Part shown: positions 36,243 to 46,429 of the stretch, piece after piece | Layout: each line of letters opens with the position of its first letter | Position numbering within the stretch: the first letter of the stretch is position 1 | Assembly (NCBI GenBank): GCA_016235745.1 | Contig: JACRJA010000064.1 | Span: 1-50,246, forward strand | Source of the DNA: Rhodocyclales bacterium | Lineage (GTDB): Bacteria > Pseudomonadota > Gammaproteobacteria > Burkholderiales > Rhodocyclaceae | DNA length: 50,246 nt | Direction: 5' to 3' | Translations under genes and position numbers: made by a program | The notes under the pieces: generated by a model | Seen by the model: only the letters and a program-made list of their open reading frames with translations | Databases searched by the model: none | What the model was told of the DNA's origin: nothing

Positions 36243-36299
36243 TGACAAACCCTTGCAAAACTTCGCCGGCACAATGCGTTCGTCGCGTGGAGGGAGACG

Positions 36300-36330
36300 G
36301 CCCCGCCGAAAAAAAGAACGACGGCGGGGC
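36300..36330 (+). promoter_or_regulatory. Strong leader hairpin before the acyl-CoA synthetase gene
   Basis: GCCCCGCCG (36300-36308) pairs with CGGCGGGGC (36322-36330) around an A-rich 13-nt loop. It ends 30 bp before the ATG and just before the GAAGGAGG ribosome site. There is no T run after it on the plus strand, so it is not a simple terminator of this transcript. It could modulate translation or mRNA stability. Confidence 0.5.
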
Positions 36331-36360
36331 GCACGCTCATCGCATTGAAGGAGGGTTGGC

Positions 36361-38340
36361 ATGGCCGAGGGCGCGAAAACGCATGCCCCTGCGATCATTC
36401 CGGGTCTGGAGACGTTTCCGCGCCTGCTGCGGCATCACGCCCGCGTGCGCGCCGACCGGCCGGCGATCCGCGAGAAGGAATACGGCATCTGGCAGACCTA
36501 CACCTGGGGTGAGTGCTACACCCAGGTGCGCGCGCTCGCCTGTGGGTTGGCCGAGGCAGGGTTCCGGCGTGGCGATCGCCTGGCCATCGTCGGCGACAAC
36601 CGGCCGCGCCTCTACCTGGCGGTGGCCGCGGCCCAGTGCCTGGGGGGTATCCCGGTGCTGCTCTACCAGGACGCGATCGCCGAGGAGATGGCCTACGTGC
36701 TGCAGGACGCCGAGGTCAAGATGGCGGTGGTGGAGGATCAGGAGCAGGTCGACAAGCTGCTCGAGATCCTCGATCGCCTGCCCTCGCTCGAGCGCATCTT
36801 CTACGACGATCCTCGTGGCATGCGTCACTATACCCAGCCGCTGCTGCAGGGGCTGGACGAGCTCCTGGAGGCGGGGCGCATCCACGACCGCAACCAGCCC
36901 GATTTCGTCGACGAGGAAATCGAGAAGGGGGAGAGCGACGACGTCTCGGTGATGCTCTACACTTCGGGCACCACCGGCAAGCCCAAGGGGGTGTGCCAGA
37001 CGCACCGGGCCTTCCTTTTCGCCGGCATGGGCGGCGTGCAGTTCGACCATCTCACCGACCGCGAGGAAGTGCTCTCCTACCTGCCGATGGCCTGGGTGGG
37101 GGATCACCTCTTCTCCTATGCCCAAGCCTACGCGGCCGGCTTCACCATCAACTGCCCCGAGTCGAGCGAGACGGTGATGACCGATCTGCGCGAGATCGGC
37201 CCTACGTACTACTTCGCGCCGCCGCGCGTGTTCGAGAACCTGCGCACGCAGGTGTGGATCCGCATGGAGGACGCCGGGCGGCTCAAACAGGCGATGTTCC
37301 GCCATTTCATGAAGGTGGCCGAGCGCTGCGGCGTGCAGATCCTCGAAGGTCGGCCGGTGCCGCTGCTGCAGCGCCTGCACTACGCCCTCGGCGAGATCCT
37401 GGTCTATGGGCCGCTGCGCAACGTGCTCGGTCTGTCGCGCCTGCGCGTGGCCTATACGGCCGGAGCGGCGATCGGGCCGGACCTCTTCCGCTTCTACCGC
37501 TCCATCGGCATCAACCTCAAGCAGCTCTACGGCCAGACCGAGACCTGCGCCTACGTCTGCCTGCAGCCCGACGGCGAAGTCAAGCTCGACTCGGTGGGCA
37601 AACCCGCTCCGGGGGTGGAGGTGAGAATCGCCGACAACGGCGAGATCCGCGTGCGCGGTCCGATGCTGCTCAAGGCCTATTACAAGCGGCCGCAAGACAC
37701 CGCCGAGGCCTTCGACGAGGAAGGCTACTTCATGACGGGCGATGCCGGTTTCTTCGACGAGGACGGGCACCTCAAGATCATCGACCGGGCCAAGGACGTG
37801 GGGCGGCTCCAGGACGGCTCGATGTTCGCGCCCAATTACATCGAGAACAAGCTCAAGTTCTTCCCGCTCATCAAGGAGGCGGTGGCCTTCGGGCACGATC
37901 GCCCCTACGTCACCGCTTTCATCAACATCGACCTGGAGGCGGTGGGCAACTGGGCCGAGCGCCGTGGGCTCGCCTATTCGGGTTACACCGATCTGGCGCA
38001 GCAGCCGGCCGTCTATGATCTCATCCAGCAGTGCGTGGAGCAGGTCAATGAAGACTTGAGCCACGATCCGCAGATGAGCGGCTCGCAGATCCGGCGTTTC
38101 CTCATCTTGCACAAGGAACTCGACGCCGACGACGAGGAGCTCACCCGCACGCGCAAGGTGCGCCGGCGCTTCATCGCCGAGAAGTATGCCGTGCTGGTCG
38201 AGGCGCTCTACGCCGGCAAAGACAGCCAGTACATCGAGACGGCGGTCAAGTACGAGGACGGGCGCGCCGGCAAGATCGCCGCCGAAGTGCGCATCTGCGA
38301 TGCGAAGGTCTTCCCGCCCTCGCCGCGCTCGCACGCTTGA
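36361..38340 (+). CDS. Long-chain-type AMP-forming acyl-CoA synthetase
   Basis: Activates a carboxylic acid to its CoA thioester; 659 residues, the length of FadD15/bubblegum-type synthetases. The AMP P-loop is TSGTTGKPKG (201-210), the adenine motif is LYGQTETCAYV, and FMTGDAGFFDEDGHLKI plus DRAKDVG form the hinge region. A strong AAGGAGG precedes the ATG. It heads an operon with a Liv-type importer, so it most likely activates the imported acid. Chain type (long, branched or aryl) cannot be settled from sequence. Confidence 0.9.
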   Translation: MAEGAKTHAPAIIPGLETFPRLLRHHARVRADRPAIREKEYGIWQTYTWGECYTQVRALACGLAEAGFRRGDRLAIVGDNRPRLYLAVAAAQCLGGIPVLLYQDAIAEEMAYVLQDAEVKMAVVEDQEQVDKLLEILDRLPSLERIFYDDPRGMRHYTQPLLQGLDELLEAGRIHDRNQPDFVDEEIEKGESDDVSVMLYTSGTTGKPKGVCQTHRAFLFAGMGGVQFDHLTDREEVLSYLPMAWVGDHLFSYAQAYAAGFTINCPESSETVMTDLREIGPTYYFAPPRVFENLRTQVWIRMEDAGRLKQAMFRHFMKVAERCGVQILEGRPVPLLQRLHYALGEILVYGPLRNVLGLSRLRVAYTAGAAIGPDLFRFYRSIGINLKQLYGQTETCAYVCLQPDGEVKLDSVGKPAPGVEVRIADNGEIRVRGPMLLKAYYKRPQDTAEAFDEEGYFMTGDAGFFDEDGHLKIIDRAKDVGRLQDGSMFAPNYIENKLKFFPLIKEAVAFGHDRPYVTAFINIDLEAVGNWAERRGLAYSGYTDLAQQPAVYDLIQQCVEQVNEDLSHDPQMSGSQIRRFLILHKELDADDEELTRTRKVRRRFIAEKYAVLVEALYAGKDSQYIETAVKYEDGRAGKIAAEVRICDAKVFPPSPRSHA

Positions 38341-38351
38341 AGGAGGGGGAA

Positions 38352-39134
38352 ATGGCGCGAGTCATCGGCGACGTGATCCTCGACCTGCAGAACATTTCAC
38401 TGTCGTTCGGCGGGGTCAAGGCGCTCACCAACATCAGTTTCGACGTGCGCGAGGGCGAGATCCGCGCCATCATCGGCCCCAACGGGGCGGGGAAGAGCTC
38501 GATGCTCAACGTCATCAACGGCGTGTATCACCCGCAGCAGGGGCGCATCGTCTTCCGCGGCCAGGAGCGGCGGCGCATGAACCCGCACGAGGCGGCGGCG
38601 CAGGGCATCGCCCGTACGTTCCAGAACATCGCGCTGTTCAAGGGCATGACGGTGCTCGACAACATCATGACCGGGCGCAACCTGATGATGCGGCGCAATT
38701 TCCTGTGGAACGCGCTCTACTGGGGGCCGAGCCGGCGCGAGGAGATCGCGCATCGCAAGCGCGTCGAGGAGATCATCGATTTTCTCGAAATCCAGAACAT
38801 CCGCAAGACGCCGGTGGGGCGCCTGCCCTACGGCCTGCAAAAGCGGGTGGAGCTCGCCCGGGCGCTGGCGGCCGAGCCTTCGCTCCTTTTGCTCGACGAG
38901 CCCATGGCCGGCATGAACGTGGAGGAGAAGCAGGACATGTGCCGCTTCATCCTCGACGTAAACGAGCAGCTGGGCACCACCATCGTGCTCATCGAGCACG
39001 ACATGGGGGTAGTGATGGACATTTCCGACCGGGTGGTGGTGCTCGACTACGGCCGCAAGATCGGCGACGGCCCGCCCGACGAGGTGCGCAACGACCCGGT
39101 CGTGATCGAAGCCTATCTCGGCGCCGGGCATTGA
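38352..39134 (+). CDS. livG: ABC transporter ATP-binding protein, LivG family (second system)
   Basis: A 260-residue ATPase. Walker A is GPNGAGKSS, the signature is LPYGLQKRVELARAL, Walker B is LLLLDEPMAGMN and the switch is LIEHDMGVV. ATG 38352 follows AGGAGGGGG; an in-frame TTG at 38337 would overlap the synthetase gene. The insertion NLMMRRNFLWNALYWGPS is typical of LivG proteins linked to acyl-CoA synthetases. Twelve bp after the synthetase. Confidence 0.92.
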   Translation: MARVIGDVILDLQNISLSFGGVKALTNISFDVREGEIRAIIGPNGAGKSSMLNVINGVYHPQQGRIVFRGQERRRMNPHEAAAQGIARTFQNIALFKGMTVLDNIMTGRNLMMRRNFLWNALYWGPSRREEIAHRKRVEEIIDFLEIQNIRKTPVGRLPYGLQKRVELARALAAEPSLLLLDEPMAGMNVEEKQDMCRFILDVNEQLGTTIVLIEHDMGVVMDISDRVVVLDYGRKIGDGPPDEVRNDPVVIEAYLGAGH

Positions 39135-39147
39135 GGAGGAGCGGACG

Positions 39148-40074
39148 ATGGGATTCTTTCTGGAAGTGCTGATCGGCGGCCTACTCGCCGGCATGCTCTA
39201 TGCCCTGGTGGCGCTGGGATTCGTGCTCATCTTCAAGGCGTCCGGCGTGCTCAATTTCGCCCAGGGGGCGATGGTCTTCTTCGCCGCGCTCACGTTCGTG
39301 GGGCTCACCGAGCGCCTGCCGGCCTGGCTGGGACTTTCGCCCGAATGGGCGGGGCTTTTCTGGGTGGCGTTGTTACTCACCGCCGCCGTCATGGTGCTGC
39401 TCGCCTGGGTGGTGGAGCGCTTCATGCTGCGCAAGCTCGTCAATCAGCCGGCGATCACCCTCTTCATGGCCACCATCGGGCTCAGTTACCTCATCGAGGG
39501 GGTGGCGCAAGGCATGTGGGGGGCGGTGGTGCGGGGGCTGGATCTGGGTATCGCCGACGAGCCGGTGATGTGGCTGCTCGAGCGCTACAACCTCATGATC
39601 TCCAAGTTCGATCTCATCGCGGCCACGGTGGCCGGGGTGCTGGTGGCGGTGCTCGCGCTCTTTTTCCAATACACCAAGGTGGGGCGGGCACTGCGGGCGG
39701 TGGCCGACGATCACCAGGCGGCGCTGTCGATCGGCATCCCGCTGCAGCGCATCTGGGTGATCGTGTGGGCGGTGGCCGGGTTCGTGGCCATCGTGGCCGG
39801 GCTGGTATGGGGTTCGCGCAACGGTGTGCAGTTCGCCCTCACCTATACGGCGCTCAAGGCGCTGCCGGTGCTCATCCTCGGCGGACTCACTTCGGTCCCT
39901 GGGGCCATCGTCGGCGGACTCATCATCGGGGCGAGCGAAAAACTGGCCGAAGTGTACCTCGGGCCGTTCGTGGGCGGGGGGATCGATTCGTGGTTCCCTT
40001 ACGTGCTCGCGCTCGTCTTCCTGCTGATCCGGCCGGAAGGGCTCTTCGGCGAAAAACACATCGACCGCGTCTGA
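39148..40074 (+). CDS. livH: ABC transporter permease, LivH family (second system)
   Basis: A 308-residue inner-membrane permease with about eight spans. The signature is KASGVLNFAQGAMVFFAALT near residues 30-49, and LVNQPAITLFMATIGLSYLI is conserved. The C-terminus ends LLIRPEGLFGEKHIDRV, normal for the family. A GAGGAG site precedes the ATG. Third gene of the operon, between livG and livM. Confidence 0.92.
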   Translation: MGFFLEVLIGGLLAGMLYALVALGFVLIFKASGVLNFAQGAMVFFAALTFVGLTERLPAWLGLSPEWAGLFWVALLLTAAVMVLLAWVVERFMLRKLVNQPAITLFMATIGLSYLIEGVAQGMWGAVVRGLDLGIADEPVMWLLERYNLMISKFDLIAATVAGVLVAVLALFFQYTKVGRALRAVADDHQAALSIGIPLQRIWVIVWAVAGFVAIVAGLVWGSRNGVQFALTYTALKALPVLILGGLTSVPGAIVGGLIIGASEKLAEVYLGPFVGGGIDSWFPYVLALVFLLIRPEGLFGEKHIDRV

Positions 40075-40095
40075 CGGCATCGGGAGGAACATGCA

Positions 40096-41163
<1,068 letters not shown>

Positions 41164-41215
41164 GCGGGGAGGCTGTCGGCGCGGACGTTTCACCACACCA
41201 CAAGGAGGCATGGCG

Positions 41216-42547
41216 ATGAAACTGAAGAAAGCATGGCTGGCGGCGGTGGCGGCAAGCACCGTCTGGGGGGCGGCCAGCATGGGGGCGGCGCAGGCGGCGG
41301 AACAATACCTCGGCCTGCCGAGCTATCGCGTCGGAGCGTACGCGGCCGGCGGCACGGGGGTCTTCGGCGGCTGGATCGACTACATGAAGCTCATCAACGA
41401 GCGCGACGGCGGGGTCAACGGCGTCAAGCTCGTATGGCAGGAATGCGAGACGGAATACAACAACGCGCGCGGCGTGGAGTGCTACGAGCGGCTGAAGAAA
41501 CAGGGGGACCAGCAGAACGTGCTGTTCGCCCCCGTCTCCACCGGCATCACCTTCGGGGTGTTCGAACGCGTGCCGCAGGACAAGATCCCGCTGTTGTCGA
41601 TCGGCATCGGCCGTTCGGATACCGCCGACGGGCGCGTCTTCCCCTGGGTCTTCCCCATGATCGCCACCTATTGGTCGCAGGCCTCGGCCATCGTCGGCTA
41701 CCTCGGTAAGCGTGAGGGCGGCATGGACAAGCTCAAGGGCAAGAAGATCGCCGTGCTCTACCTCGACTTCGCCCCGGGCAAGGAGCCTTTCCCGGTGCTC
41801 GACCGCCTGGCGCAGAAGTGGGGCTTCACCACCGAGAAGATCGCCGTGGCCATGCCGGGCAACGAGCAGCAGGCGCAGTGGCTGCAGATCCGGCAGATGC
41901 GGCCCGACTACGTGATTCTGCTCACCTACGGCGTGTCGAACCCGACCGCCCTGAAAACCGCGGCGCGCACGGGCTTTCCGGCCGATCGCATCGTGGGCTG
42001 GTGGTGGTCCGGGGCCGAGGAGGACGCCATGCCGGCCGGCGATGCCGCCAAGGGCTTCGTGGCCGGGGCGTTCAACCCAGCGGGCACCGACTTCCCCGTC
42101 ATCCAGGACATCCAGAAGCACGTCTATGCCAAAGGCCAGGGCGACATGCAGGATCCCAAGCGGGTCGGCAGCACCTACTACAACCGTGGCGTGGGCCACG
42201 GCATCATCTACGTGGAAGCCTTGAGACTCGCGCAGGAGAAATTCGGCAAGGGCAAGCCGGTGACTGGCGAGCAGATGCGCTGGGCGCTGGAGAACCTCAA
42301 GCTCGACGAGAAGCGCCTGGAGGCGATCGGTGCCAAGGGCTTGATGCCGGAGCTGGCGCTGTCCTGCCTCGATCACGAGGGCTCGGGTCGGGTGCGCTTC
42401 CAGCAGTGGGATGGCGCGAAGTGGGTGTCGGTTTCCGACTGGATCGAACCGGACCGCGAACTGGTGCGCTCGCTGGTGGAAGAATCGGCGGCGGCCTACG
42501 CCAAGGAAAAAGGCATCACGCCGCGTGATTGCAGCAAGGAGCAGTGA
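41216..42547 (+). CDS. Periplasmic substrate-binding protein (second Liv-type system)
   Basis: A 443-residue HAAT-type binding protein. ATG 41216 is preferred over ATG 41210 because AGGAGG at 41203-41208 is 7 bp away. The signal peptide MKLKKAWLAAVAASTVWGAA cleaves near AQA-AEQ. Mature sequence YLGLPSYRVGAYAAGGTG and DGGVNGVKLVWQECETEYNN fits a branched group associated with acyl-CoA synthetase loci, not classical LivJ. The ligand is probably the acid activated by the synthetase at 36361. Confidence 0.9.
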   Translation: MKLKKAWLAAVAASTVWGAASMGAAQAAEQYLGLPSYRVGAYAAGGTGVFGGWIDYMKLINERDGGVNGVKLVWQECETEYNNARGVECYERLKKQGDQQNVLFAPVSTGITFGVFERVPQDKIPLLSIGIGRSDTADGRVFPWVFPMIATYWSQASAIVGYLGKREGGMDKLKGKKIAVLYLDFAPGKEPFPVLDRLAQKWGFTTEKIAVAMPGNEQQAQWLQIRQMRPDYVILLTYGVSNPTALKTAARTGFPADRIVGWWWSGAEEDAMPAGDAAKGFVAGAFNPAGTDFPVIQDIQKHVYAKGQGDMQDPKRVGSTYYNRGVGHGIIYVEALRLAQEKFGKGKPVTGEQMRWALENLKLDEKRLEAIGAKGLMPELALSCLDHEGSGRVRFQQWDGAKWVSVSDWIEPDRELVRSLVEESAAAYAKEKGITPRDCSKEQ

Positions 42548-42554
42548 GGCATTG

Positions 42555-42579
42555 GCGGCGGTCCTCGACGGGCCGCCGC
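42555..42579 (+). other. Stem-loop between binding-protein gene and livF
   Basis: GCGGCGG (42555-42561) pairs with CCGCCGC (42573-42579), loop 11 nt, with no T run. It sits 8 bp after the binding-protein stop in an 81-bp gap. It may stabilise the upstream mRNA 3' end so that the binding protein outnumbers the ATPase, as REP-type hairpins do in other binding-protein operons. Confidence 0.4.
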
Positions 42580-42628
42580 GCTCCTTCGGGGAGCTTGGGG
42601 ACAGGAGAGCCAAGGATGAGGGCTGGGC

Positions 42629-43465
42629 ATGAACGCTGAAGCGCTTCGCGGGGCCGCCGGCGGCGAACCCTATCTCGTCGTCAACAACGTCGAGGTGATC
42701 TACGATCACGTGATCCTGGTGCTCAAGGGCGTCTCGCTCGAAGTGCCGCGCGGCGGTGTCGTCGCCCTGCTCGGGGCGAACGGCGCGGGCAAATCGACCA
42801 CGCTCAAGGCGATTTCCAACCTGCTGCGCGCCGAGCGCGGCGAGGTCACCAAAGGCTCGATCAGTTTCAGAGGGGAGCGCGTCGATGCGCTCTCACCCAA
42901 CGAACTGGTGCGCCGCGGCGTCATCCAGGTGATGGAAGGGCGGCACTGTTTCGAGCACCTCACCATCGAGGAGAATCTGCTCACCGGCGCCTATACGCGC
43001 AAGCTCTCGCGCGCTCAGCTCGCCCAGGCGCTCGAGCGCGTCTATCACTACTTCCCCCGGCTCAAGGAACGGCGCAAGTCGCAGGCGGGGTACACTTCGG
43101 GCGGCGAGCAGCAGATGTGCGCCATCGGTCGGGCGCTCATGGCCGCACCCGAGATGATCTTGCTCGACGAACCCTCCATGGGGCTGGCGCCGCAGGTGGT
43201 CGAAGAGATCTTCGAGATCGTGCACGAGCTCAACGCCAGGGAGAACGTGAGCTTCCTGCTCGCCGAGCAGAACCCCATGGTCGCGTTGCGCTACGCCAAT
43301 TTCGGCTACATCCTGGAAAACGGCCGGGTGGTGATGGAGGGCGACGCCCAGGAACTGCGCGAGAACGAGGACGTGAAAGAGTTCTACCTCGGCCTGTCGT
43401 CGCAGGGGCGCAAGAGCTTTCGCGAGGTGAAACATTACCGCCGGCGCAAGCGCTGGCTGTCCTGA
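42629..43465 (+). CDS. livF: ABC transporter ATP-binding protein, LivF family (second system)
   Basis: A 278-residue ATPase, about 40 longer than classical LivF. The Walker A motif is GANGAGKST, the signature is TSGGEQQMCAIGRAL and Walker B is MILLDEPSMGLAP; LAEQN replaces the H-loop as in LivF. The extra length is an N-terminal lead (NAEALRGAAGGEPYLV) and a basic C-terminal tail (KSFREVKHYRRRKRWLS). Completes the importer. Confidence 0.92.
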   Translation: MNAEALRGAAGGEPYLVVNNVEVIYDHVILVLKGVSLEVPRGGVVALLGANGAGKSTTLKAISNLLRAERGEVTKGSISFRGERVDALSPNELVRRGVIQVMEGRHCFEHLTIEENLLTGAYTRKLSRAQLAQALERVYHYFPRLKERRKSQAGYTSGGEQQMCAIGRALMAAPEMILLDEPSMGLAPQVVEEIFEIVHELNARENVSFLLAEQNPMVALRYANFGYILENGRVVMEGDAQELRENEDVKEFYLGLSSQGRKSFREVKHYRRRKRWLS

Positions 43466-43477
43466 CGGAGAGCAGAC

Positions 43478-44740
43478 ATGACTCAGGGGACGACGCAGGC
43501 GCTGCGGCGCCGCTACTACGACGAGCGCGAGACCTGGCCACAGGAGCGTCGTGAAGCCGATCTCTTCGCCCGTTTGCCGGCGCAGATCGCATATGCCAAA
43601 GAGCGTTCGCCGGCCTACGCCAAACTGCTCGCCGACATCGACCCACGGGAGATCACCTCACGCGCGGCGCTTGCCCGGCTGCCGGTGGTGCGCAAGTCCG
43701 AATTGCTGGAGCTGCAAAAGCGCGAGCGGCCGTTTGGCGGCTTTGCTGCTGCTGGGTGGGGGCGGGAAGTGCTGCGTGTGTTTGCTTCCCCTGGTCCGAT
43801 CTACGAACCCGAAGGCAACCGGCTGGATCATTACCGCATGGCGCGCGCCCTCTTTACCGCCGGTTTCAGCGAAGGAGACTTGGTGCAGAACACCTTCTCT
43901 TATCACATGACGCCGGCGGGCAGCATGATGGAGACCGGCGCTCACGCGCTCGGCTGTACCGTCTTCCCGGCCGGAGTCGGGCAGACCGAGCTGCAGGTGC
44001 AGGCGATCGCCGATCTAAAACCGAATGCCTACACCGGGACCCCTTCCTTCCTGCGCATCCTGATCCACAAGTGCCGTGAGGCGGGCGTGCCGCTTTCCCT
44101 GCGCAAGGCTTTCGTCTCCGGTGAAGCTTTCCCTCCAGCTTTGCAGCGCGAGGTGGCCGAGGCGGGTATCGACGCCTATCAGGGCTACGCTACCGCAGAT
44201 CTGGGGCTCGTCGCCTACGAGACGCCGGCGCGCGAAGGGCTGGTACTCGACGAGGACGTCATCGTCGAGATCGTGCGTCCGGGCGGCAGCGAACCGGTGC
44301 CTGAGGGCGAGGTGGGGGAAGTGGTGGTCACCACCTTCAATCCGGTCTATCCTTTGATCCGCTTCGGCACGGGCGATCTCTCGGCCGTTTTGCCCGGGAT
44401 TTCGCCCTGTGGGCGCACCAACATGCGTATCCGCGGCTGGCTCGGACGGGCGGATCAGACGACCAAGGTCAAAGGGATGTTCGTGCATCCCTCGCAGGTG
44501 CTGACGGTGGTCTCGCGCCACCCCGAAGTGCGGCGCGCCCGGCTGGTGGTCGAGAACCCGAACCTCGCCGACGTCATGACCCTCGAGTGCGAGGTGCAGG
44601 GAGGCGACGAAAGCCTGAGCCAGGCGATCGAGACGAGCTTGCGCGAGATCACCAAGCTGCGCGGCCAGGTGCGCTTCGTGCCGCCGGGGAGCCTGCCCAA
44701 CGACGGCAAGGTGATCGACGATCGGAGAAAATATGACTGA
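43478..44740 (+). CDS. Phenylacetate-CoA ligase-like (PaaK family) protein with altered P-loop
   Basis: A 420-residue member of the PaaK branch of ANL enzymes. N-terminal PAQIAYAKERSPAYAKLL, RFGTGDLSAVLPG, GWLGRADQTTKVKGMFVHP and the lysine in PNDGKVIDDRR all fit PaaK. However, the ATP-binding S-S-G-T-T-G-K-P stretch is replaced by VFASPGPIYEPEG at about residues 105-117. Adenylation activity is therefore uncertain. It starts 12 bp after livF and overlaps the next gene by 8 bp. It may activate an aryl acid or have lost ligase function. Confidence 0.82.
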   Translation: MTQGTTQALRRRYYDERETWPQERREADLFARLPAQIAYAKERSPAYAKLLADIDPREITSRAALARLPVVRKSELLELQKRERPFGGFAAAGWGREVLRVFASPGPIYEPEGNRLDHYRMARALFTAGFSEGDLVQNTFSYHMTPAGSMMETGAHALGCTVFPAGVGQTELQVQAIADLKPNAYTGTPSFLRILIHKCREAGVPLSLRKAFVSGEAFPPALQREVAEAGIDAYQGYATADLGLVAYETPAREGLVLDEDVIVEIVRPGGSEPVPEGEVGEVVVTTFNPVYPLIRFGTGDLSAVLPGISPCGRTNMRIRGWLGRADQTTKVKGMFVHPSQVLTVVSRHPEVRRARLVVENPNLADVMTLECEVQGGDESLSQAIETSLREITKLRGQVRFVPPGSLPNDGKVIDDRRKYD

Positions 44741-45812
44741 ACCGGAGCAACGAACTTTGCCACCCTTGCTCGACGGCGTGACGGTGCTCGACCTCTCGCT
44801 GCTGCTGCCCGGGCCGATGGCGGCTTGGCATCTGGCCGAGCTCGGCGCGCGGGTGATCAAGGTCGAGCCGCCCCAGGGGGACGATGCAGCGCGCTTGGGG
44901 GTGCGGCGGGAGGGAGACGAGGCATCCTTCTTCTATCGCAGCATCAATGGGCGCAAGGAGATTCACCGCATCGATCTCAAGAGCGAAGAAGGGCGGGCGT
45001 GGTTCGCGGCGCGCCTGCGCGAGGCCGACGCGGTGATCGAGGGGTTTCGCCCCGGCGTGCTGGAACGGCTCGGCTGGGGGTTCGAGGCCATGCGGTCGAT
45101 CAACCCGCGCATCGTGCTGGTGTCCATTTCCGGTTACGGTCAGGATGGGCCGATGGCGCAAGCCGCAGGCCATGACATCAATTACCTGGCGCTTGCCGGC
45201 GTGCTCGATCAGACGGGCACGGCCGGCGGCCCTCCTGCGCAGTGCAACCTGCAGATCGCCGATCTGCTGGGCGGGGCGCTGCACGCGGCGCTGGCCGTGG
45301 TGGCCGCCGTGCATGCGGCGCGGCGCGACGGGGCTGGCGCGCACGTCGACCTCTCCATGACCGAAGCCTCCTGGGCGCATCTGGTGTTCCCCTTGGCGCA
45401 GGCGCTGGTCGAAGGGCGCAGCGAACCGCGCGGCAAGGGGCTGCTCACCGGCGGGGTGCCGTGCTATGCCGTCTACGAGACCGCCGACGGGCGCCATCTC
45501 GCCGTCGGGGCGCTCGAAGAGAAATTCTGGGTCCGGCTGTGCGAAGCGATCGGGCGGCCCGAGCTCATCCCTTTTCACCGCGCCGTCGGCGCCGAGGGAG
45601 CCAAAGCCAAGGCAGAGCTGGCAGCGGTATTGCGCACCCGTACGCGCGACGAATGGGCGGCGTTCTTCGCGCCGCTCGATTGCTGCGTGACGCCGGTGCT
45701 TGCGCCCGAGGAAACGCTCGCGCACCCGCTCTTCCGGCAACGGAATGCGCTGAAGACGGCGGAGGAAGGCGGCCCGTGGCCCCGTTCGCCGCTGCGGGTG
45801 CGGCGGAGTTAG
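44733..45812 (+). CDS. CaiB/BaiF-family protein, alpha-methylacyl-CoA racemase-like
   Basis: A 359-residue family III CoA-transferase fold protein. [12 protein letters not shown] places His147 and the stretch IADLLGGAL places Asp177 where alpha-methylacyl-CoA racemases have their acid/base pair. True CoA transferases instead use a single Asp nucleophile. The N-terminal [20 protein letters not shown] and ARVIKVEPP are family-wide. It could epimerise 2-methylacyl-CoAs formed by the synthetase in the same operon. A CoA-transferase role is the alternative. Its stop overlaps the convergent phaM stop. Confidence 0.85.
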   Translation: MTEPEQRTLPPLLDGVTVLDLSLLLPGPMAAWHLAELGARVIKVEPPQGDDAARLGVRREGDEASFFYRSINGRKEIHRIDLKSEEGRAWFAARLREADAVIEGFRPGVLERLGWGFEAMRSINPRIVLVSISGYGQDGPMAQAAGHDINYLALAGVLDQTGTAGGPPAQCNLQIADLLGGALHAALAVVAAVHAARRDGAGAHVDLSMTEASWAHLVFPLAQALVEGRSEPRGKGLLTGGVPCYAVYETADGRHLAVGALEEKFWVRLCEAIGRPELIPFHRAVGAEGAKAKAELAAVLRTRTRDEWAAFFAPLDCCVTPVLAPEETLAHPLFRQRNALKTAEEGGPWPRSPLRVRRS

Positions 45813-46363
45813 GCGTTTTCGTCGCGGCCTTGATCGGGCGCTTGGGCGCTTTTCTGCCGCCGTTTCGCCGCCTTGGGCTGGGGCGAAGACCCTTCCGGGC
45901 CCGTGTCCGCGCCGGCCGCGGGCTGCGCGGCGGGATGCCCGGCCGTGGGCGGCGGGGAAGGGGGCTGGGAGAAAGCTTGATGCGCCGCCTGGGCGGCGGT
46001 GGCGGTCGCCTCTACCGTCTGCTGCGCCGCCTGCTGCATCGTCTGCCACAGCTGCGCCATCGCTTCGAAGGGGTTGCCCGCTGGGGTGGCGGCCGCTTCT
46101 GCCGCCGCCTGGCTTGCCGTGCCCATCTGGGAGAGCGAGAGGATGGCGACCCGCTGCATTTCCAGCGATTGACGCGTCATTTGCAGGGTGCTGAGGTTCA
46201 TCTGCAGCCACTGCTCCACCGCCTTGAATTCGGCGATACGCCGCTCGACGTCGGCCAGATCCATCGTCGGAAACACCATTCCCGGCAGCGGAACGCCGAT
46301 GTTGGCACACATCTGCCGCATGAAGGCAAAAGGATCGCTGCCCTCGAAGAAGTTCTGCGTCAT
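45809..46363 (-). CDS. phaM: PhaM-type polyhydroxyalkanoate granule regulatory protein
   Basis: A 184-residue protein. The start at 46363 follows GGGAGGAC; a longer frame adds 21 unrelated residues. The N-terminal core has PGMVFPTMDLADVERRIAEF and KAVEQWLQMNLSTLQMT, the PhaM pattern. A Gln/Ala-rich helix follows, then a Pro/Ala-rich tail ending in basic KAAKRRQKSAQ. In Cupriavidus PhaM activates PHA synthase and ties granules to the nucleoid through its basic tail. The same role is inferred here. No phaC or phaP is in the window. Confidence 0.75.
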   Translation of the reverse strand: MTQNFFEGSDPFAFMRQMCANIGVPLPGMVFPTMDLADVERRIAEFKAVEQWLQMNLSTLQMTRQSLEMQRVAILSLSQMGTASQAAAEAAATPAGNPFEAMAQLWQTMQQAAQQTVEATATAAQAAHQAFSQPPSPPPTAGHPAAQPAAGADTGPEGSSPQPKAAKRRQKSAQAPDQGRDENA

Positions 46364-46429
46364 GGTCGTCCTCCCGATCGGCGCGGCACTCATGCACCGC
46401 TGCTTTGGCATTGTAGCGCGAAGCACCCT

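Noticed and set aside
36240-36275. Sigma-54 promoter before the acyl-CoA synthetase (GGCAC and TTGCA elements present)
   Set aside because: The elements are in the wrong order and spacing for GG-N10-GC recognition on either strand.
36337-38334. 665-residue frame antisense to the acyl-CoA synthetase
   Set aside because: A codon-complement shadow; low-complexity His/Glu/Val content and no recognisable motif.
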